This document shows positions 10,430 through 21,804 of a stretch of 64,000 nt of DNA, one piece after another. The DNA is taken from assembly GCA_023376005.1 (NCBI GenBank), contig CM042145.1:93323450-93387449 (forward strand), written 5' to 3'. This stretch comes from Doryteuthis pealeii (taxonomy: Eukaryota; Mollusca; Cephalopoda; Myopsida; Loliginidae). A program made the position numbers and the translations under genes. Below the pieces are notes generated by a model. That model was not told where the DNA came from, searched no databases, and saw only the letters and a program-made list of their open reading frames with translations. Position 1 is the first letter of the stretch; each line of letters opens with the position of its first letter.

Positions 10430-11330
10430 ATGGCGGCCAACAATAGTAGAAGTGACAGATGGACAAACAGAAAAACAAGAAAGACTAGAAAACAAAAATG
10501 GGAAGAAAAACAATTATATGGACACTTCAAACGACAAATCGAAGAGGTTACAGACTTGGACATGGTTAAGATAAGGAATCCTCAAAAGAGAAACAGAATC
10601 ATTAATAATTGCTGCACAAAACAATACCATAAGGACAAACTATATAAAAATTGATAAGACCAACAAAATAGTAAATGTAGACTTTGTGGTAATAGAGATG
10701 AGACTGTAAACCATATACTCTGCAAATGTAACAAACTAGCACAACGAGAATACAAAACTAGACACGACTGGGTTGGGAAGGGGGTCCACTGGGAATTATG
10801 CAAAAAATTAAATTTTGACCATACAACAAAATGGTATATGCATAAACCAGAATCTGTTCTTGAGAACGAAACACATACAATTATCTGGGACTTTGAAATA
10901 AAAACGGATCACCTTATCCAAGCAAGGGGACCAGATTAACAAAAAAGAAAGAACTTGTCAACTGGTTGATTTTGCAGTACCAGCAGATCACAGGGTGAAG
11001 ATGAAGGGAAACGAAAAGGTGGACAAATACCGGGACCTTGCCAGAGAACTGAAAAAGCTATGGAATATAAACGTCAAAGTTATACCAAATTGTAGTTGGT
11101 GCACTTGGAACGGTCCCAAAAAGCTTGGAAAAAAGACTGGAAATCAGAGGAAGAATCAAAACCATTTAAACAACAGCATTGTTAAGATCGGTTTTAATAC
11201 TCACTGCTGCAATCTGCAGAATACTCAGAAGAGTACTGGAGACCTGAGGAGACTTGTTGTCACTAAGACTCCAGTGAAAGACCACCAGCTTATGCTGGTG
11301 TGTAAAACTCACAAGCAGGGAAATTATAAT
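10430..11330 (+). pseudogene. LINE 3' coding end, zinc knuckle plus restriction-like endonuclease region, copy 1
   Basis: Translation in shifting frames gives KQKWEEKQLYGHFKRQ, a decayed zinc-knuckle segment, FDHTTKWYMHKPES, then LVDFAVPADHRVK, DKYRDLARELKKLWN, KKTGNQRKNQNHLNNS and finally a GDLRRL tail. The order RT - Cys/His knuckle - RPDL...VDFAVP suggests an element whose nuclease is of the restriction-like (PD-D/ExK) type found C-terminal in the R2/R4-like group; the Asp of VDFAVP would be catalytic. Many stops and frameshifts are present and the RPD part is destroyed ('gggaccagattaac'). The longest uninterrupted frame is 143 codons. It is a dead copy; clade naming is inference. Confidence 0.7.
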
Positions 11331-11339
11331 TATTTGTTT

Positions 11340-11690
11340 TTCTTTTTGTCACACTTTTCTACGTCACTTCATAGTGACATCTTAAAAAGAAAAGAAAAGA
11401 AAGAATTTTATATTCCGATAACATAACAAAAAATGTTGAATTTGAAGAATAATAGAAATCTAGAAAAAAAAAAATTAAAATACAACCCCAAAATAATAAA
11501 AATCCATTGTTAGTCAAACTCACGGCAATGCAAATTAAAAAAAAGGGAAAATTATTTAGTTTCTTTTTTGTTCTTATAACAATACCTGTTACGAGCCGTT
11601 GGAACCATCCAGACCGCGTACTGCTAAAATCAGCTAGAATATTTAGAAGTGTCTTGGTTATCTGAAGAGACTTGAAGTCACATTTGACTT
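11340..11690. other. Unassigned AT-rich spacer
   Basis: A-rich spacer between two copies of the same LINE. 'aatacctgttacgagccgttgg' at 11,584-11,605 resembles an LTR edge, but no partner was found. Nothing else seen. Confidence 0.4.
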
Positions 11691-12960
11691 AAATGAAAAC
11701 CACAATGCACAAGGGGCTACAAATTTACAAAATCACTGAAAAAAAAAATCAAACAAAAAACACTATGTACATGGACTATGTACAGACTATAAGAATATAC
11801 AGCCAGGATATAAGAATGGAATCTGGGATTGAAAAGTGTATCATTGATGAAAAAAGGATGAAAGTGAAACAATGGAAGAAATAGAACGAAAAAACTATAA
11901 GAATACTTGGAGAAAAAGAAAATGACAAGTACTTGGGAATATTGGAAGCGGACAGCATCAAACAAACAGGAATAAAAGAAAAAGTAAAAAAAAGAAAAAA
12001 ACGTACATCTGAAGAACAAGAAAATCTCACCAAGGGAATAAACACCTGTGCTGTACCCCTTGTAAGATACTCTGGACCATTCTTAAAATGGGCAAGGGGG
12101 GAACTGAAACTATTGGCACAAAGTGGAAATTGATGCCAATGCACAAGGCTTTACACCCGAGAGATGATATTGAAGATTGCGTAGATGAAATAATAAGGAT
12201 GGATTATATTAAAGCGAAAATAGATAATACGCAATAGAATAGCAAGTGTGGATTGTATGGAGACGAAACGATCATTCACCTAATAAGCGAATGCAGCAAC
12301 GTTACACTGAAAGAAACCAAGACTAGACATGACTGGGTGGGATAGGTGATCCACTGAGACTTGTGGAAGATATTAAGATTTGACCATACTACCAAACTGT
12401 ATATGCACATATCAGAATATGATAGGCATAAAATTCTCTTGAATTTTGAGACAGAAACTGATCACCTAATCCCAACCAGAAGACCAGGCCTAGTGTTAAT
12501 TAACAAGAAAAAAAATTGTCATCTGGTAGATTTTGCCATTCCGGCGGAACACTGAAAAATGAAAGAATGCAAAAAGAATGTCAAATACTTGTACCTTGCT
12601 AGAGAACTAAAATAATATGTAGAATATGAGCATAACGGTAATACCAATTGAGGTTGGTGCTCTTAGAGCGATCCCCCAAAGGTTTGGTTGATTGGTTGGT
12701 TGGTTGGATTTTACAGCATGTCAACTCTTTTTTGGGTTATTTTATACCGAAGACGTTTTGTTTTTATATATCCCTGATGGTATTTTTTTTTCAAACTCAA
12801 TTTCTAAACACATTTTTAAAACTCATTTGGAAAAGAGCCAGGACGAATTGGAAATCAGAGGAAAATGGAGTACAACATGGTTAAGAATAACTAGAAGAGT
12901 CAGAAAAGTCCCGGAGATCCAGGGTGACTTGCTGTCACTCAGATCCCACTGAAAATCCAT
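11690..12960 (+). pseudogene. LINE, RT palm to endonuclease region, copy 2, interrupted by RepB
   Basis: The most complete copy of this LINE in the window. It reads YMDY (the RT active-site YMDD with its second Asp replaced) followed by YSQDIRMESGIEKC, then YLGILEADSIKQT, LTKGINTCAVPLVRYSG, FLKWARGELK, YIKAKIDNTQ, a degenerate zinc knuckle (HLISECSN), TRHDWVG, FDHTTKLYMH, TDHLIPTRRPGLVLINKK, HLVDFAIPAEH and YLYLARELK. RPDL has become RPGL, so the first nuclease Asp is lost too. The C-terminal segment is cut by a RepB insertion at 12,680-12,832 and resumes as ARTNWKSEENG. At least six stops/frameshifts are present. It shows the domain order of the family better than copies 1, 3 and 4. Confidence 0.75.
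12680..12832 (-). mobile_element. RepB tail inserted in LINE copy 2
   Basis: On the minus strand this is an AT-rich segment ending in the terminal stem-loop (gcat..atgc, loop containing aacccaaa) and 'taaaatccaaccaacc' short repeats. The LINE reading frame is continuous in homology on either side, so RepB inserted after the LINE. Further RepB tails lie at 16.4, 23.0, 27.8, 28.2, 33.7 and 53.0 kb. Confidence 0.7.
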
Positions 12961-13031
12961 CGGCAAACGCTGGTGTGAAAAAGTTGCAAGGAGTGATATA
13001 ATAATAATTATTATTATTATACAAACAAACA

Positions 13032-13431
13032 AGGAGGCCCGTGGGCTAGTGGTTAGAGTCGTGGAAAATGGGCTCATCGATTCGAGTTCAATTCCTAGAC
13101 GAAGCTGTTGGCATTTCACATAGCGCTAATACCCTTGGGAAAGGTATGAATCCATATATTCTCCCTCCAGCTATGGGTGAAATTATAGGGCAGACTGGGC
13201 TAGGGTAGGTAACCAGTCTAGGAGAGGGAATAACTCTGAATTCAAAATTCATGAGGTCTGTCGCTGATTGGGTTTGTGGCAACCCTTGATGCACCAATTC
13301 TTTCCTATCGACTGTGCCAAAAAGTGTGGATGGTCCAACACAAGCCTTCACCACTATAAACAAATCACTGTGTGGACGTTCATTGTATGAACACTCATAC
13401 GTCGAAATCGACGGGAGAGTCCATCACAAAC
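13032..13431 (+). mobile_element. SINE-B long variant (B2)
   Basis: It has a tRNA-like head (gtgggctagtggttagagtcg as A-box region; gagttcaattcctagac as B box) and the SINE-B middle (tttcacatagcgctaatacc, cttgggaaaggtatgaatcc), but its last 170 bp (gggtttgtggcaacccttga to cgacgggagagtccatcac) is not shared with ordinary SINE-B. A second copy of the same length and ends lies at 17.9 kb, about 93-95 percent identical by eye, so this is a real subfamily. Confidence 0.8.
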
Positions 13432-13439
13432 AAACACAC

Positions 13440-13781
13440 TCATACAGAATAATATATTGATACTTTTAATTTTTCATCGGCGAGAAAACGTAGACAAAAT
13501 ATGGACTTCAGAAGCATTTTAACTAACCCACTGTCAATAAAGGTTAACGTTATAAATCTATATATTAATACGCTAGTACCTACCTACATATGTTATGCCC
13601 TGTTATCCCCCCAAATAAATAATGGGTCATTCCATTTTGATTCATAAGTCCAAATGTTATACCCTGTCATCACCTCAGATAAATAATGAACTTATGTAAT
13701 TGTGAATAAAGAAAGGGAAAAGAATGTGCTACACGTCAGAGGGAAAAAGAAAGCAAATATATAACGTTAGAAAAAATGAGG

Positions 13782-13812
<31 letters not shown>

Positions 13813-14012
13813 GTGAGAGATAGGGAGTGATAGTCCTTATCGTCTGTTACAATTAAATACAAGAAAATCAGAAAAAAAGAAAGAAAAAGTAAGAAAAAAG
13901 AAGGAAAAAAGAAGAGAAATAATAAAAATAAAGAAATAATTTCGTCAGAGATTATTATACTTTTTACTTCTTGGGCTATATTGCAATAGCTCTTAAGTAA
14001 ACATATCAAACA
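13440..14012. other. Spacer with diverged tandem 'gttataccctgt' units and GAAA microsatellites
   Basis: An imperfect duplicate of about 70 bp ('gttatgccctgttatcccc' and 'gttataccctgtcatcacc', each followed by aaataaataatg) lies at 13,590-13,700. (GAAA)n tracts follow at 13,786-13,810 and 13,875-13,940. No gene seen. Confidence 0.5.
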
Positions 14013-14050
14013 TTGTAAGAGTCAAATTATCATACTGTGGTATATCCACA
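14013..14050 (+). mobile_element. Hel-4 3' terminus, degenerate
   Basis: It contains the Hel-4 terminal hairpin CTGTGGTATATCCACAG, but the final GTCCTGCTAG has become 'gtaatgctat', so the CTAG end is mutated. The 50 bp upstream (aagtaaacatatcaaacatt) also match the intact Hel-4 copy near 62.6 kb, so part of the body is present. Confidence 0.6.
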
Positions 14051-14164
14051 GGTAATGCTATTTAATGATAATCACTACGATAATATCAGAGCTTAGAAAT
14101 GTAATTTCATCTTTAGACAACATATCTAGCAAATTTTACATAAAATAAGCCTAGACAGGTTGAC

Positions 14165-14173
14165 ATACCGTTA

Positions 14174-14204
<31 letters not shown>

Positions 14205-14643
14205 GACATTATTTAATGATAATTTTAGGAGTGAAGGATTGAATAGATCCGACCGAATGTGGTTGAAAATAGAGGAAAATGTGGATATAACAACACAAAC
14301 AAATTAAATTCAATGGATATTTCGCCTCATCATTGGCTGAAGCTTTTTCAAAATTTATTGACTTAAGTGCTTGTACATTCTGCTTTTATAATGTAAAGGT
14401 AAATGGGTAAGGGGGAGAGAAAAGGGGAGGGGTTTTGGTGTGTTGTATAGAGGAATGAGAAAGAAAGTTGGGTGGACTTGGTATGTGGGGAATGGTATTT
14501 GTATTTTTTATGGGATCATTCAATTGACTTTGAAGAGAATTAGATATTTAGAGTGTAGGTCAACTGTGTGATTAATGATAATTTATAAATAGTTCTATTC
14601 AATTAACTATTCTTACCTAATACTAATAATTTATTATTTTATG

Positions 14644-14645
<2 letters not shown>
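14165..14645. other. (AATC)n repeat and unassigned spacer
   Basis: An (AATC)n run at about 14,170-14,208 abuts a decayed RepC-type tail (gacaggttgacataccgtta). Downstream, on the minus strand, 'gatgaggcgaaatatcc' (14,319-14,336) is a hammerhead-like GATGA..GAAA motif lacking stem II. The rest is unassigned. Confidence 0.45.

Positions 14646-14697
<52 letters not shown>
14646..14697. repeat. (TA)n microsatellite
   Basis: A pure TA tract of about 50 bp. The following 360 bp up to the palindromic element is unassigned AT-rich sequence. Confidence 0.95.
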
Positions 14698-14698
<1 letters not shown>

Positions 14699-15056
14699 TA
14701 GCTATTAGTATTTATTCCTATCAAATGCAAATGTTTTAACTTGAAACTTACTGCTCAGAAAATGATAGTTGAGGTGACATTTTAAATACTAGTTTGGTGA
14801 TCTTCATTATCACAATTTTTATTGGACAATTTTGCACAGATAAAATATCTTTACTGCTGTTGCTTCCTGGTTAATTGGAAGTTATTCTGTTCTTTTTTAA
14901 ACATTCCAAAAGTAATTAATTTCAAGCAATTAATTTCAGTTTACAATCGTTTTAAACTGATTAACACCTCATACTTAGTAACAATACCAATGTATCAAGA
15001 GCCAATATATTAATTCGATTCAAAATCATTCAAAACATCGTAAAACATAAATTAAA

Positions 15057-15498
15057 CGGTTAAATCGAACTTAACGGACCTAAATTCCACCATCGTATGT
15101 CACCCCGCCGAAAGAATCCCCCACGCCCCCAAATCAGGGAATTAACCGAATTTAATGACATTTTTAGTGTTCCTATATTAATGAAAAAAATATAATGCAC
15201 CAGTTATTTTATTTAAAAACTTTTATATTTTTTCAGGTCAGTTAACTTGGAACCACTTGGTATCTTTGAGGCGTAACACAGATTCTCAAAGATACGTGGT
15301 TCAAAGTTAACTGAGCTGAAAAAATGTAAAAGTTTTTTAATGAAATAACTGGTGCATTATATATTTTATTCATTGATATATCAACCCTGAAAATTTCATT
15401 AAATTCGGTTAATTCCCTGATTTTTGGTATTTTCTTTTTCTTTTGGCGGGGGTGACATACGATGGTGGAATTTAGGTCCGTTAAGTTCGATTTAACCG
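15057..15498. mobile_element. MITE-P: near-complete palindromic element, 442 bp
   Basis: The left end (cggttaaatcgaacttaacg) is matched by its inverse at the right end. Pairing continues through 'ccatcgtatgtcacc', 'ggtcagttaac' and 'tatctttgag' almost to the centre, where a loop of about 14 bp (gcgtaacacagatt) separates the halves. Such long-TIR fold-back elements without coding capacity are MITE/foldback transposons. Related copies, rearranged, are at 45.87 and 56.38 kb. The family of the mobilising transposase is not evident. Confidence 0.8.
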
Positions 15499-15807
15499 AT
15501 GAAACCCTATCAAGTTCTACCAATCCGGGTCAGAGTGGATCTGGAAGTAATTACAAGAAAGAGAGGACTCCACAACCACAAGAGCTTCAGAACTGGTGCC
15601 TCACCACTAGCATACCCAAGATGTCAAAACAGTTGTTTTCAAGACGAAAAATAAAAGATAATGCCTTTTTTTTTTACAGTGGAAAAAAATACATATTTCT
15701 TTTAAAAATAATTTTCTTTTTTACTTTTTTTTTGTTGAGAAAATGAAATAAATAATAATTCGGGGAAAAATTAAATAATAAACCGGAAAAAATTATCAGA
15801 TTTTTAG

Positions 15808-16240
<433 letters not shown>

Positions 16241-16289
16241 AAGATTAACCACAGACAGAATAAGAAACACACATAACATGCAACACAGA

Positions 16290-16382
16290 TAAATAATCAC
16301 ACATACTCACATACATACATACATACACATACATACACATACATACACATATACACATATATACACATACACACATACATTT
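16290..16382. repeat. (CATA)n microsatellite
   Basis: Runs of acatacatacac type units, about 90 bp, following the (GA)n block. Confidence 0.9.
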
Positions 16383-16436
16383 AAAACTTTTAAAATACCT
16401 TTCAACAGCAAACGCACGGTGTCCAATACATGAGTG

Positions 16437-16548
16437 TTGCTTGGTTGGCAGGTTGGATTTTACGGCATGTCAACACTTGTTGGATTATTTTATGCCGAAA
16501 GCATTTTGTTTTATTCATTCTTGATGGGTATTCAATTTTTTTCAAACT
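16437..16548 (-). mobile_element. RepB tail
   Basis: On the minus strand this is the RepB AT-rich segment, the terminal stem-loop (ggcat..atgcc with a tccaacaagtgttgac loop side) and the 'aatccaacctgcc' tail. It lies immediately upstream of a (TTA)n tract and LINE copy 3. Confidence 0.7.
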
Positions 16549-16554
16549 CAATTA

Positions 16555-16595
<41 letters not shown>

Positions 16596-16596
16596 C
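16548..16596. repeat. (TTA)n microsatellite
   Basis: A pure TTA/TAT repeat of about 48 bp between the RepB tail and LINE copy 3. A second (TTA)n of about 52 bp lies at 17,087-17,138 on the other side of the LINE copy. Confidence 0.95.
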
Positions 16597-16599
16597 ATA

Positions 16600-17082
16600 T
16601 GGTTTTGCACACCCGCTTAAGCTGGAGGCTGAGTGTTAGCAAGTCTCTTCAGGTCTCCAGGGGTCTTTTGAATATTCTAGTTGATCTTAACAGTGCTGTA
16701 GTTTGGATGGTCTCAATTCATACTCTGATTTCCGATTCACCCAAATTCTTTTCCAGAGCTTTGGGAAATTCCAAGGAGACCAATTACAATTGGTACGACC
16801 TTCACCTTCATGTTCCACAGTTTCCTCAGTTCTCTGGCAAGGTCCAAGTATTTGTTTATCTTTTTGCTCTCTTTCATTTTTACTCGGTGGTCGGCCGGGA
16901 CGGCAAAATCCACGAGATGAGAGGTTCTCTTCTTCTTGTCGATCAACAACAGGTCTGGTCTCCTGGCTGGGATTAGGTGATCCGTCTGTACTTCAAAGTC
17001 CAGAGAATTTTGTGCGTCTCATTCTCCAGGGCAGATTCCGGTTTGTGCATATACCATTTAGTTGAATGGTAAAGATTGAATT

Positions 17083-17085
<3 letters not shown>
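16600..17085 (-). pseudogene. LINE endonuclease-end fragment, copy 3
   Basis: On the minus strand the frames give KWYMHKPESALENETHKI, then after breaks ISWILPSRPTTE (the decayed VDFAVPADH region), INKYLDLARELRKLWNMK, VVPIVIGLLG and a downstream GDL/RRL-like end. It is the same family as copies 1 and 2, covering only the C-terminal 150 residues. The longest open segment on this strand (70 codons) has no proper start. It lies between two (TTA)n tracts. Confidence 0.7.
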
Positions 17086-17139
<54 letters not shown>

Positions 17140-17930
17140 CCCTTTTCACTAACGCAACTTATACTGCCTGTAAATGCGAATCTCTGAGTTAGTTCTTTAA
17201 TCAATTGTTCTTTTGTCAATTACGATCGTAGAAGTGTTTCGATCGGCCATATTATTAGATTCTTAGTCGCCTTACAACTTAACAATGTCAAAGCGAGAAT
17301 AAGCGAGACAATGTTGAAAACCCACGGTTTTTTGTCAAATCACTGTCAATGAACTTTATCGACTCTTTATTGATCTACTGTTCGTACCGTTATATTTCTG
17401 CCATTTCTCGTTGGCAGATTTTATAAAAATTGAACTAATCTTACAGAATTTGGGGACTGCAAATTGAATCTTAGACTTCAGCTGGAGTCATCTTACTGTG
17501 ATGTTGGCATAGCCAGGGGTGTCAAAGTTTAGGTACCGGACATGATTGCCGAAAAAGGGAGGTGGTCTCCTTAAGGAAAAAATGTGTAAAAAAATTGTAA
17601 AAAGTACCTGTTACGAATTTTGTGGCAATTTTTAGGCTTCAAGTGAGAGCACTTTACAGTGGAGATCCCTTGTGTGAAGCAGAGGCTGATCTTTAGTGAA
17701 TAATCATTTGATTGTTCTTCGGTGTCCTTAGTGTTGGGTAAAATCCTTGGTTCTTTCCTAGGTGCCATTTAGTGTTGATCAGTATCCTTCGGTTGAACGA
17801 ATTCCTTGGTTGCAGGTCCGTTAGGCAATGGCGAATGCGTGCAATTGAACGGCTTTCGATATCAGCGATTAAATAGTTAACTAACTACGTATTCGCGCTG
17901 TTGATTGGCTGGTTTTAATCCACGCACCCA
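17140..17930. other. Unassigned segment, possible LTR remnant
   Basis: More complex, less repetitive sequence than its neighbours, with several CpGs. 'cctgttacgaattttgtggc' (17,605-17,626) resembles an LTR edge and there are pairs of short direct repeats (ccttcggtt, tccttggttc). No partner LTR, polyadenylation signal pair or coding frame was found, so nothing is asserted beyond apparently low-copy DNA. Confidence 0.35.
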
Positions 17931-17931
17931 T

Positions 17932-18335
17932 GGAGGCATGTGGGCTAGTGGTTAGAGTCGTGGAAAATGGACTCGTCGATTCGAGTTCAATTCCTAGACG
18001 AAGCTGTTGGCATTTCACATAGCGCTAATACCCTTGGGAAAGGTATGAATCCATATATTCTCCCTCCAGCTATGGGTTAAATAGTAGGACAGACTGGGCC
18101 CTCCAGCCTTGGGCAGGTAACCAGTCTAGGAGAGGGGTAACTCTGAATTCAAAATTCCTGAGGTCGGTCGTTGATTGGGTTTGTGGCAACCCTTGATGCA
18201 CCAATTCTTTCCTATCGACTGTGCCAAAAAGTGTGGATGGTCCAACACAAGCCTTCACCACTATAAACAAATCACTGTGTGGATGTTCATTGTATGAACA
18301 CTCATACATCGATCGACGGGAGAGTCCATCACCCA
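17932..18335 (+). mobile_element. SINE-B long variant (B2), second copy
   Basis: Same head, middle and special 3' segment as the copy at 13.0 kb, ending at the same 'gggagagtccatcac'. The two differ by scattered substitutions and a few short indels (for example 'agggtaggtaacc' versus 'ccttgggcaggtaacc'), as expected for independent insertions of one subfamily. Confidence 0.8.
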
Positions 18336-19222
18336 TGCCGAGTCTATATGTTCAAGTGGTGGATTCTAGCACATATTATATGCCAAAATAATCCAACAGT
18401 ACCCGGTATCTCTAAAGGGATGGGAGTCATTCCTAAAATGAGGTAACCAAGCAAGAACCTGGTACTATTAGTGTTTTTTTTATAATTTAACCACTGTAGT
18501 TGTTTTAGACAATAACAAAATAAATGAAATCATTCAATTTTGGGCTTGTGAGTATATAGTTTTCTGAAATGGATTGTCTATGTTTTCAGTGGGTCCAGGT
18601 GGTTATTTCCCGTTGGTGTCTCAGTAACAATCTCTGGTACTTTCTTTGACTAATGCCACGTCACAGCGACACTCCACAGTGAAGTCGCAACAGCCATTGG
18701 TTTCGTCGTGGACACGATTTTGCATAAGAGCTGCCATAATCACGCCACGAACAAGACAAGACGAGACAAACATCGCATAAATCTACGCGTCAATGGTGAC
18801 TGATCTCTTTTGAAGAAAACCGAGAGGCCACGCGGGTGGTAAGCTATTTCGTTCACTACATTTTCGATTTTTTTCATAATTCAAAAAAATCATTATAGAA
18901 ATCCATATTTTACTCTATGGTTCGTAATCTTCGATTCAACTCTGATGAGAGAAGACCGAAAGTACTTAGTCAATCCTTCACTTTTTTTGTTTCCCCCCCC
19001 TCTCAACTTTACACTTTTATTTTCCAAAAAATATTTGAATAAATGAAATCATGTTGTTCAAAGCGTTTTATAAAATTATTCTGATTAATTATCATTCTGA
19101 CAACTCCATTGTAATCTATCAGATCTTCATATACCACAGTTGAATGAGCTGTCTATCTTTATTAAATTCTTAGAGGACTTGATTAGTTGAGTTAAAATTA
19201 CTGTTAATAGAAGAAATGACAT
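18336..19222. other. Unassigned low-copy segment with CpG-rich core
   Basis: The interval 18,650-18,850 has higher GC and several CpGs, an inverted CCAAT (agccattggtttcg) and a donor-like 'gtggtaagc' near 18,838. It could be an untranslated first exon or promoter, but no open frame supports that. The rest is AT-rich with no repeat match inside the window. Confidence 0.3.
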
Positions 19223-19225
19223 GCG

Positions 19226-19770
19226 GTAATTCCATGTCAAATCATCCAGGACATGTCACCCACCCCTTCAATCTTTCTGAAATTTTGTACAAGTGTGGAT
19301 ATGTTAAAGTTAGACAGACAATCCCCGAAATTTGAGCTTTCAATTCCAAAAATTAGCATATTTATGTCGATTTTTAGCTCTCAAAATTTGGGGGGCTCGC
19401 GAAAAATGGCGACTTTTGTAATCTATTTTTGTCTCTAAAATGGGTTCTAGAGCTTCCCTACTACTAAAATTGGTTTATAAAAGCATTTTTGCCGAAGCAA
19501 TCCACAAATACTATAAAAAATGTCTTAAAGTTAACTAATTTTAAGTTATTGACGATTTCCAATTTTTTCATAGCAAGATCAATATCCCGATGTGGCACTG
19601 CATCTGTGACAACATTTTTTTCTATTAATATTTCACATATATTGAACATTATTTGTACCAAAAAGATTGTCTAAATTGAAAATAGTCCCCACCTGAACAA
19701 AATTTCAGAAATGTTGAAGGGGGTGAGTGACAATTTTACTTTTTTTCTGGATGATTTGACATGGAATTAC
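19226..19770. mobile_element. TIR element (MITE-like), 545 bp
   Basis: Terminal inverted repeats of about 70 bp: the left starts gtaattccatgtcaaatcat and continues through 'caccc.ccttcaa..tttctgaaatttt'; the right is the inverse, ending atttgacatggaattac. The internal 400 bp is AT-rich and has no transposase domain; internal frames on the two strands are short and unrelated to known families. Flanks give no clear target duplication. Confidence 0.75.
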
Positions 19771-19835
19771 TCATGCACTTAAAAATTGAAAGTCATTTCA
19801 ATTCAATATCTAGATATATAAATAGATTATTTATA

Positions 19836-20244
19836 CTAGCAAAATAAAAAACGGCCTCCGGGCGATGTAAAATACATTTTTGAAAGATATTGCTTGAGGA
19901 GGTGGAAGTTAAAAATTAAATGTCGGAGAGTTTGAACCATAAATCATGAAATCATCAAATTTATTAAAGGAGTAAAAAAAAAAAAAAAACAATTAGAAAT
20001 CGAAACTAAGTTCTATTAACTTTGAATATATATTAAAATAAAACAAACTATATATAAATATATGATACTGGGGATGTATCTATCAAAACTTGTTTTTAAA
20101 AACAATGAGGACTGTTTAATGTTGCATGCTCAAATTTTTAGTGTATTTATTCTATGTTATGACGATTTCGGGTATAGTGACGTAAGCAGTGACGTAGTTT
20201 TTGTTACAGACAAAAACCGGAAGCGAATCTCCATTATTAATAGA
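19836..20244 (-). mobile_element. Hel-1b: non-autonomous Helitron, about 409 bp
   Basis: On the minus strand it starts A|TCTATTAATAATGGAGATT and ends with an imperfect hairpin (cgcccggaggccg) and CTAG|T. The 5' end is that of Hel-1 (aatggagatt) and the body matches the Hel-1b pair at 43.3 and 58.4 kb (gatattgc.tgagg.gg, tattaaaggagtaaaa, acgtagtttttgttac). No coding capacity. Insertion between A and T without target duplication fits Helitrons. Confidence 0.7.
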
Positions 20245-20365
20245 TTATATCTACATTGAAATAATAAACGTTATGCTTAAGTAATAAGTACATCACTATT
20301 TTTCTAAACTTTGACTCTCACTGGCATAGCATATATTTTTTTAAAGGAAGTATGTATTTACCAAC

Positions 20366-20640
20366 CCCTTCACACAAGCAGGATGTGACACAGGGTCAAT
20401 TTTAAAGCGGAGTTTAACAGGATTCAATCCAGAGTTTTTCTTCTCATTGGCCAGTTGCCAAACCAATGTTATAAAGTTCAGTCTGTCCTACTATTTACCC
20501 ACAGGTGCAGGGAGTATAAATGGATTCATAATTTTTCCAAGAGTATTAACGCCTCTTCCAGGATTTGAACTAGGGCCAACTAGTCCATTTTAATACATAA
20601 ACATGACCATTACTTCACGGGCAAGGAAGGATTGTAATTT
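20366..20640 (-). mobile_element. SINE-B, near full length
   Basis: On the minus strand the decayed tRNA-like head (B box gttcaaatcctgg) is followed by the body (gagtattaacgcc inverse, tttacccacaggtg inverse) and the 3' 'cttgtgtgaaggggttggtaaata'. Diverged by roughly 15 percent from the other copies. Confidence 0.75.
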
Positions 20641-20934
20641 TAAAATCTGCATTTACAGAGAAATGTATCGTGAAGAAATGTTCCGTTTTGCTTTTTTTTG
20701 TTTACTGGCATACCAAATGCCAAAGACATCCTTTTTAGAAGAACTGTAGTGGTACTATTTTACGCATAGATGGAAAAATGAAGAGGTTCGAACCATTTCC
20801 AAGAGTATAAGTCCAGGTATGCGTCATCATCAGCACAAAAATATAAATATCTAGCAGGATGATGATCGGAGATGCATATTTATTCTATTTTATTTTAAAA
20901 CAATTTTAAATGAATCTCTGTAGGTGTAAACAAA

Positions 20935-21055
20935 CGTTCGAAACACGTGTCGACAGCAACAAATACATTATATTACACATACACGCATATGTATACATTT
21001 TATATGTATATATTGACACACACACTCGAGCATATATATATATGTATAAATAGCC

Positions 21056-21115
<60 letters not shown>

Positions 21116-21165
21116 TATAAATGTATATTTATATCATGGATAAATAATGGATAAATATAATTAAA

Positions 21166-21231
<66 letters not shown>

Positions 21232-21330
21232 GCTCGAGTGTGTGTGTCAATATATACATATAATGTATGCATATGCGTGTATGTGTAATATAATGTATTT
21301 ACTGCTGTCGACACGTGTTTCGAACGTTTT
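20935..21330. repeat. Inverted repeat with TA core, carrying GAAACACGTGTC ends
   Basis: The left arm begins 'acgttcgaaacacgtgtcga' and passes through 'acacatacacgcatatg' and 'cacacactcgagca'; the right arm is its near-perfect inverse ending 'gtcgacacgtgtttcgaacg'. Long (TA)n tracts (21,058-21,108; 21,170-21,230) fill the centre. The arm-end motif CGAAACACGTG resembles the GAAA-stem III side of hammerhead ribozymes in Penelope-like elements. Confidence 0.75.
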
Positions 21331-21465
21331 GTATATATATATATACAAAAACTGATATATATTTATTCATCATCAAATAATTGCTCAATCACAGATATTG
21401 ATGACTTTCATAATAATACCGCAAGAATTCACCCACCACTGTGAGCTGGTAACCATACACTGTTG

Positions 21466-21466
<1 letters not shown>

Positions 21467-21516
<50 letters not shown>

Positions 21517-21760
21517 GGAAGTGAATCCGACGGTATGTTGATAAGAGAAATAAAGGAAAGAGAGTATTAAATGGATTAAACAGGATATTTTAATTAATTT
21601 AACTTACACGTGTTTCGGTCAGGAGTTTATCCATGTGTACATTATTCAATCTATTATTATTTTTAAATAACAAAATGAAATGAAATAATAATAATAGAAA
21701 ACAAATGATGTTTTTTCTAAAATGTTTAATTCATACTGTCGGATTCACTTCCATTTACTT
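21467..21760. mobile_element. TIR element with 'ggaagtgaatccgac' ends
   Basis: After a (TA)n tract, 'atggaagtgaatccgac' (21,514) is matched by its inverse 'gtcggattcacttccat' (21,740). The 200-bp interior includes 'tacacgtgtttcggtcagg' and AAATAAC-rich sequence. The interior resembles the segment near 47.7/54.5 kb. No coding capacity. Confidence 0.55.
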
Positions 21761-21804
21761 TTCATATATATATATATACATATATTATATATATATATAT
21801 ATAT

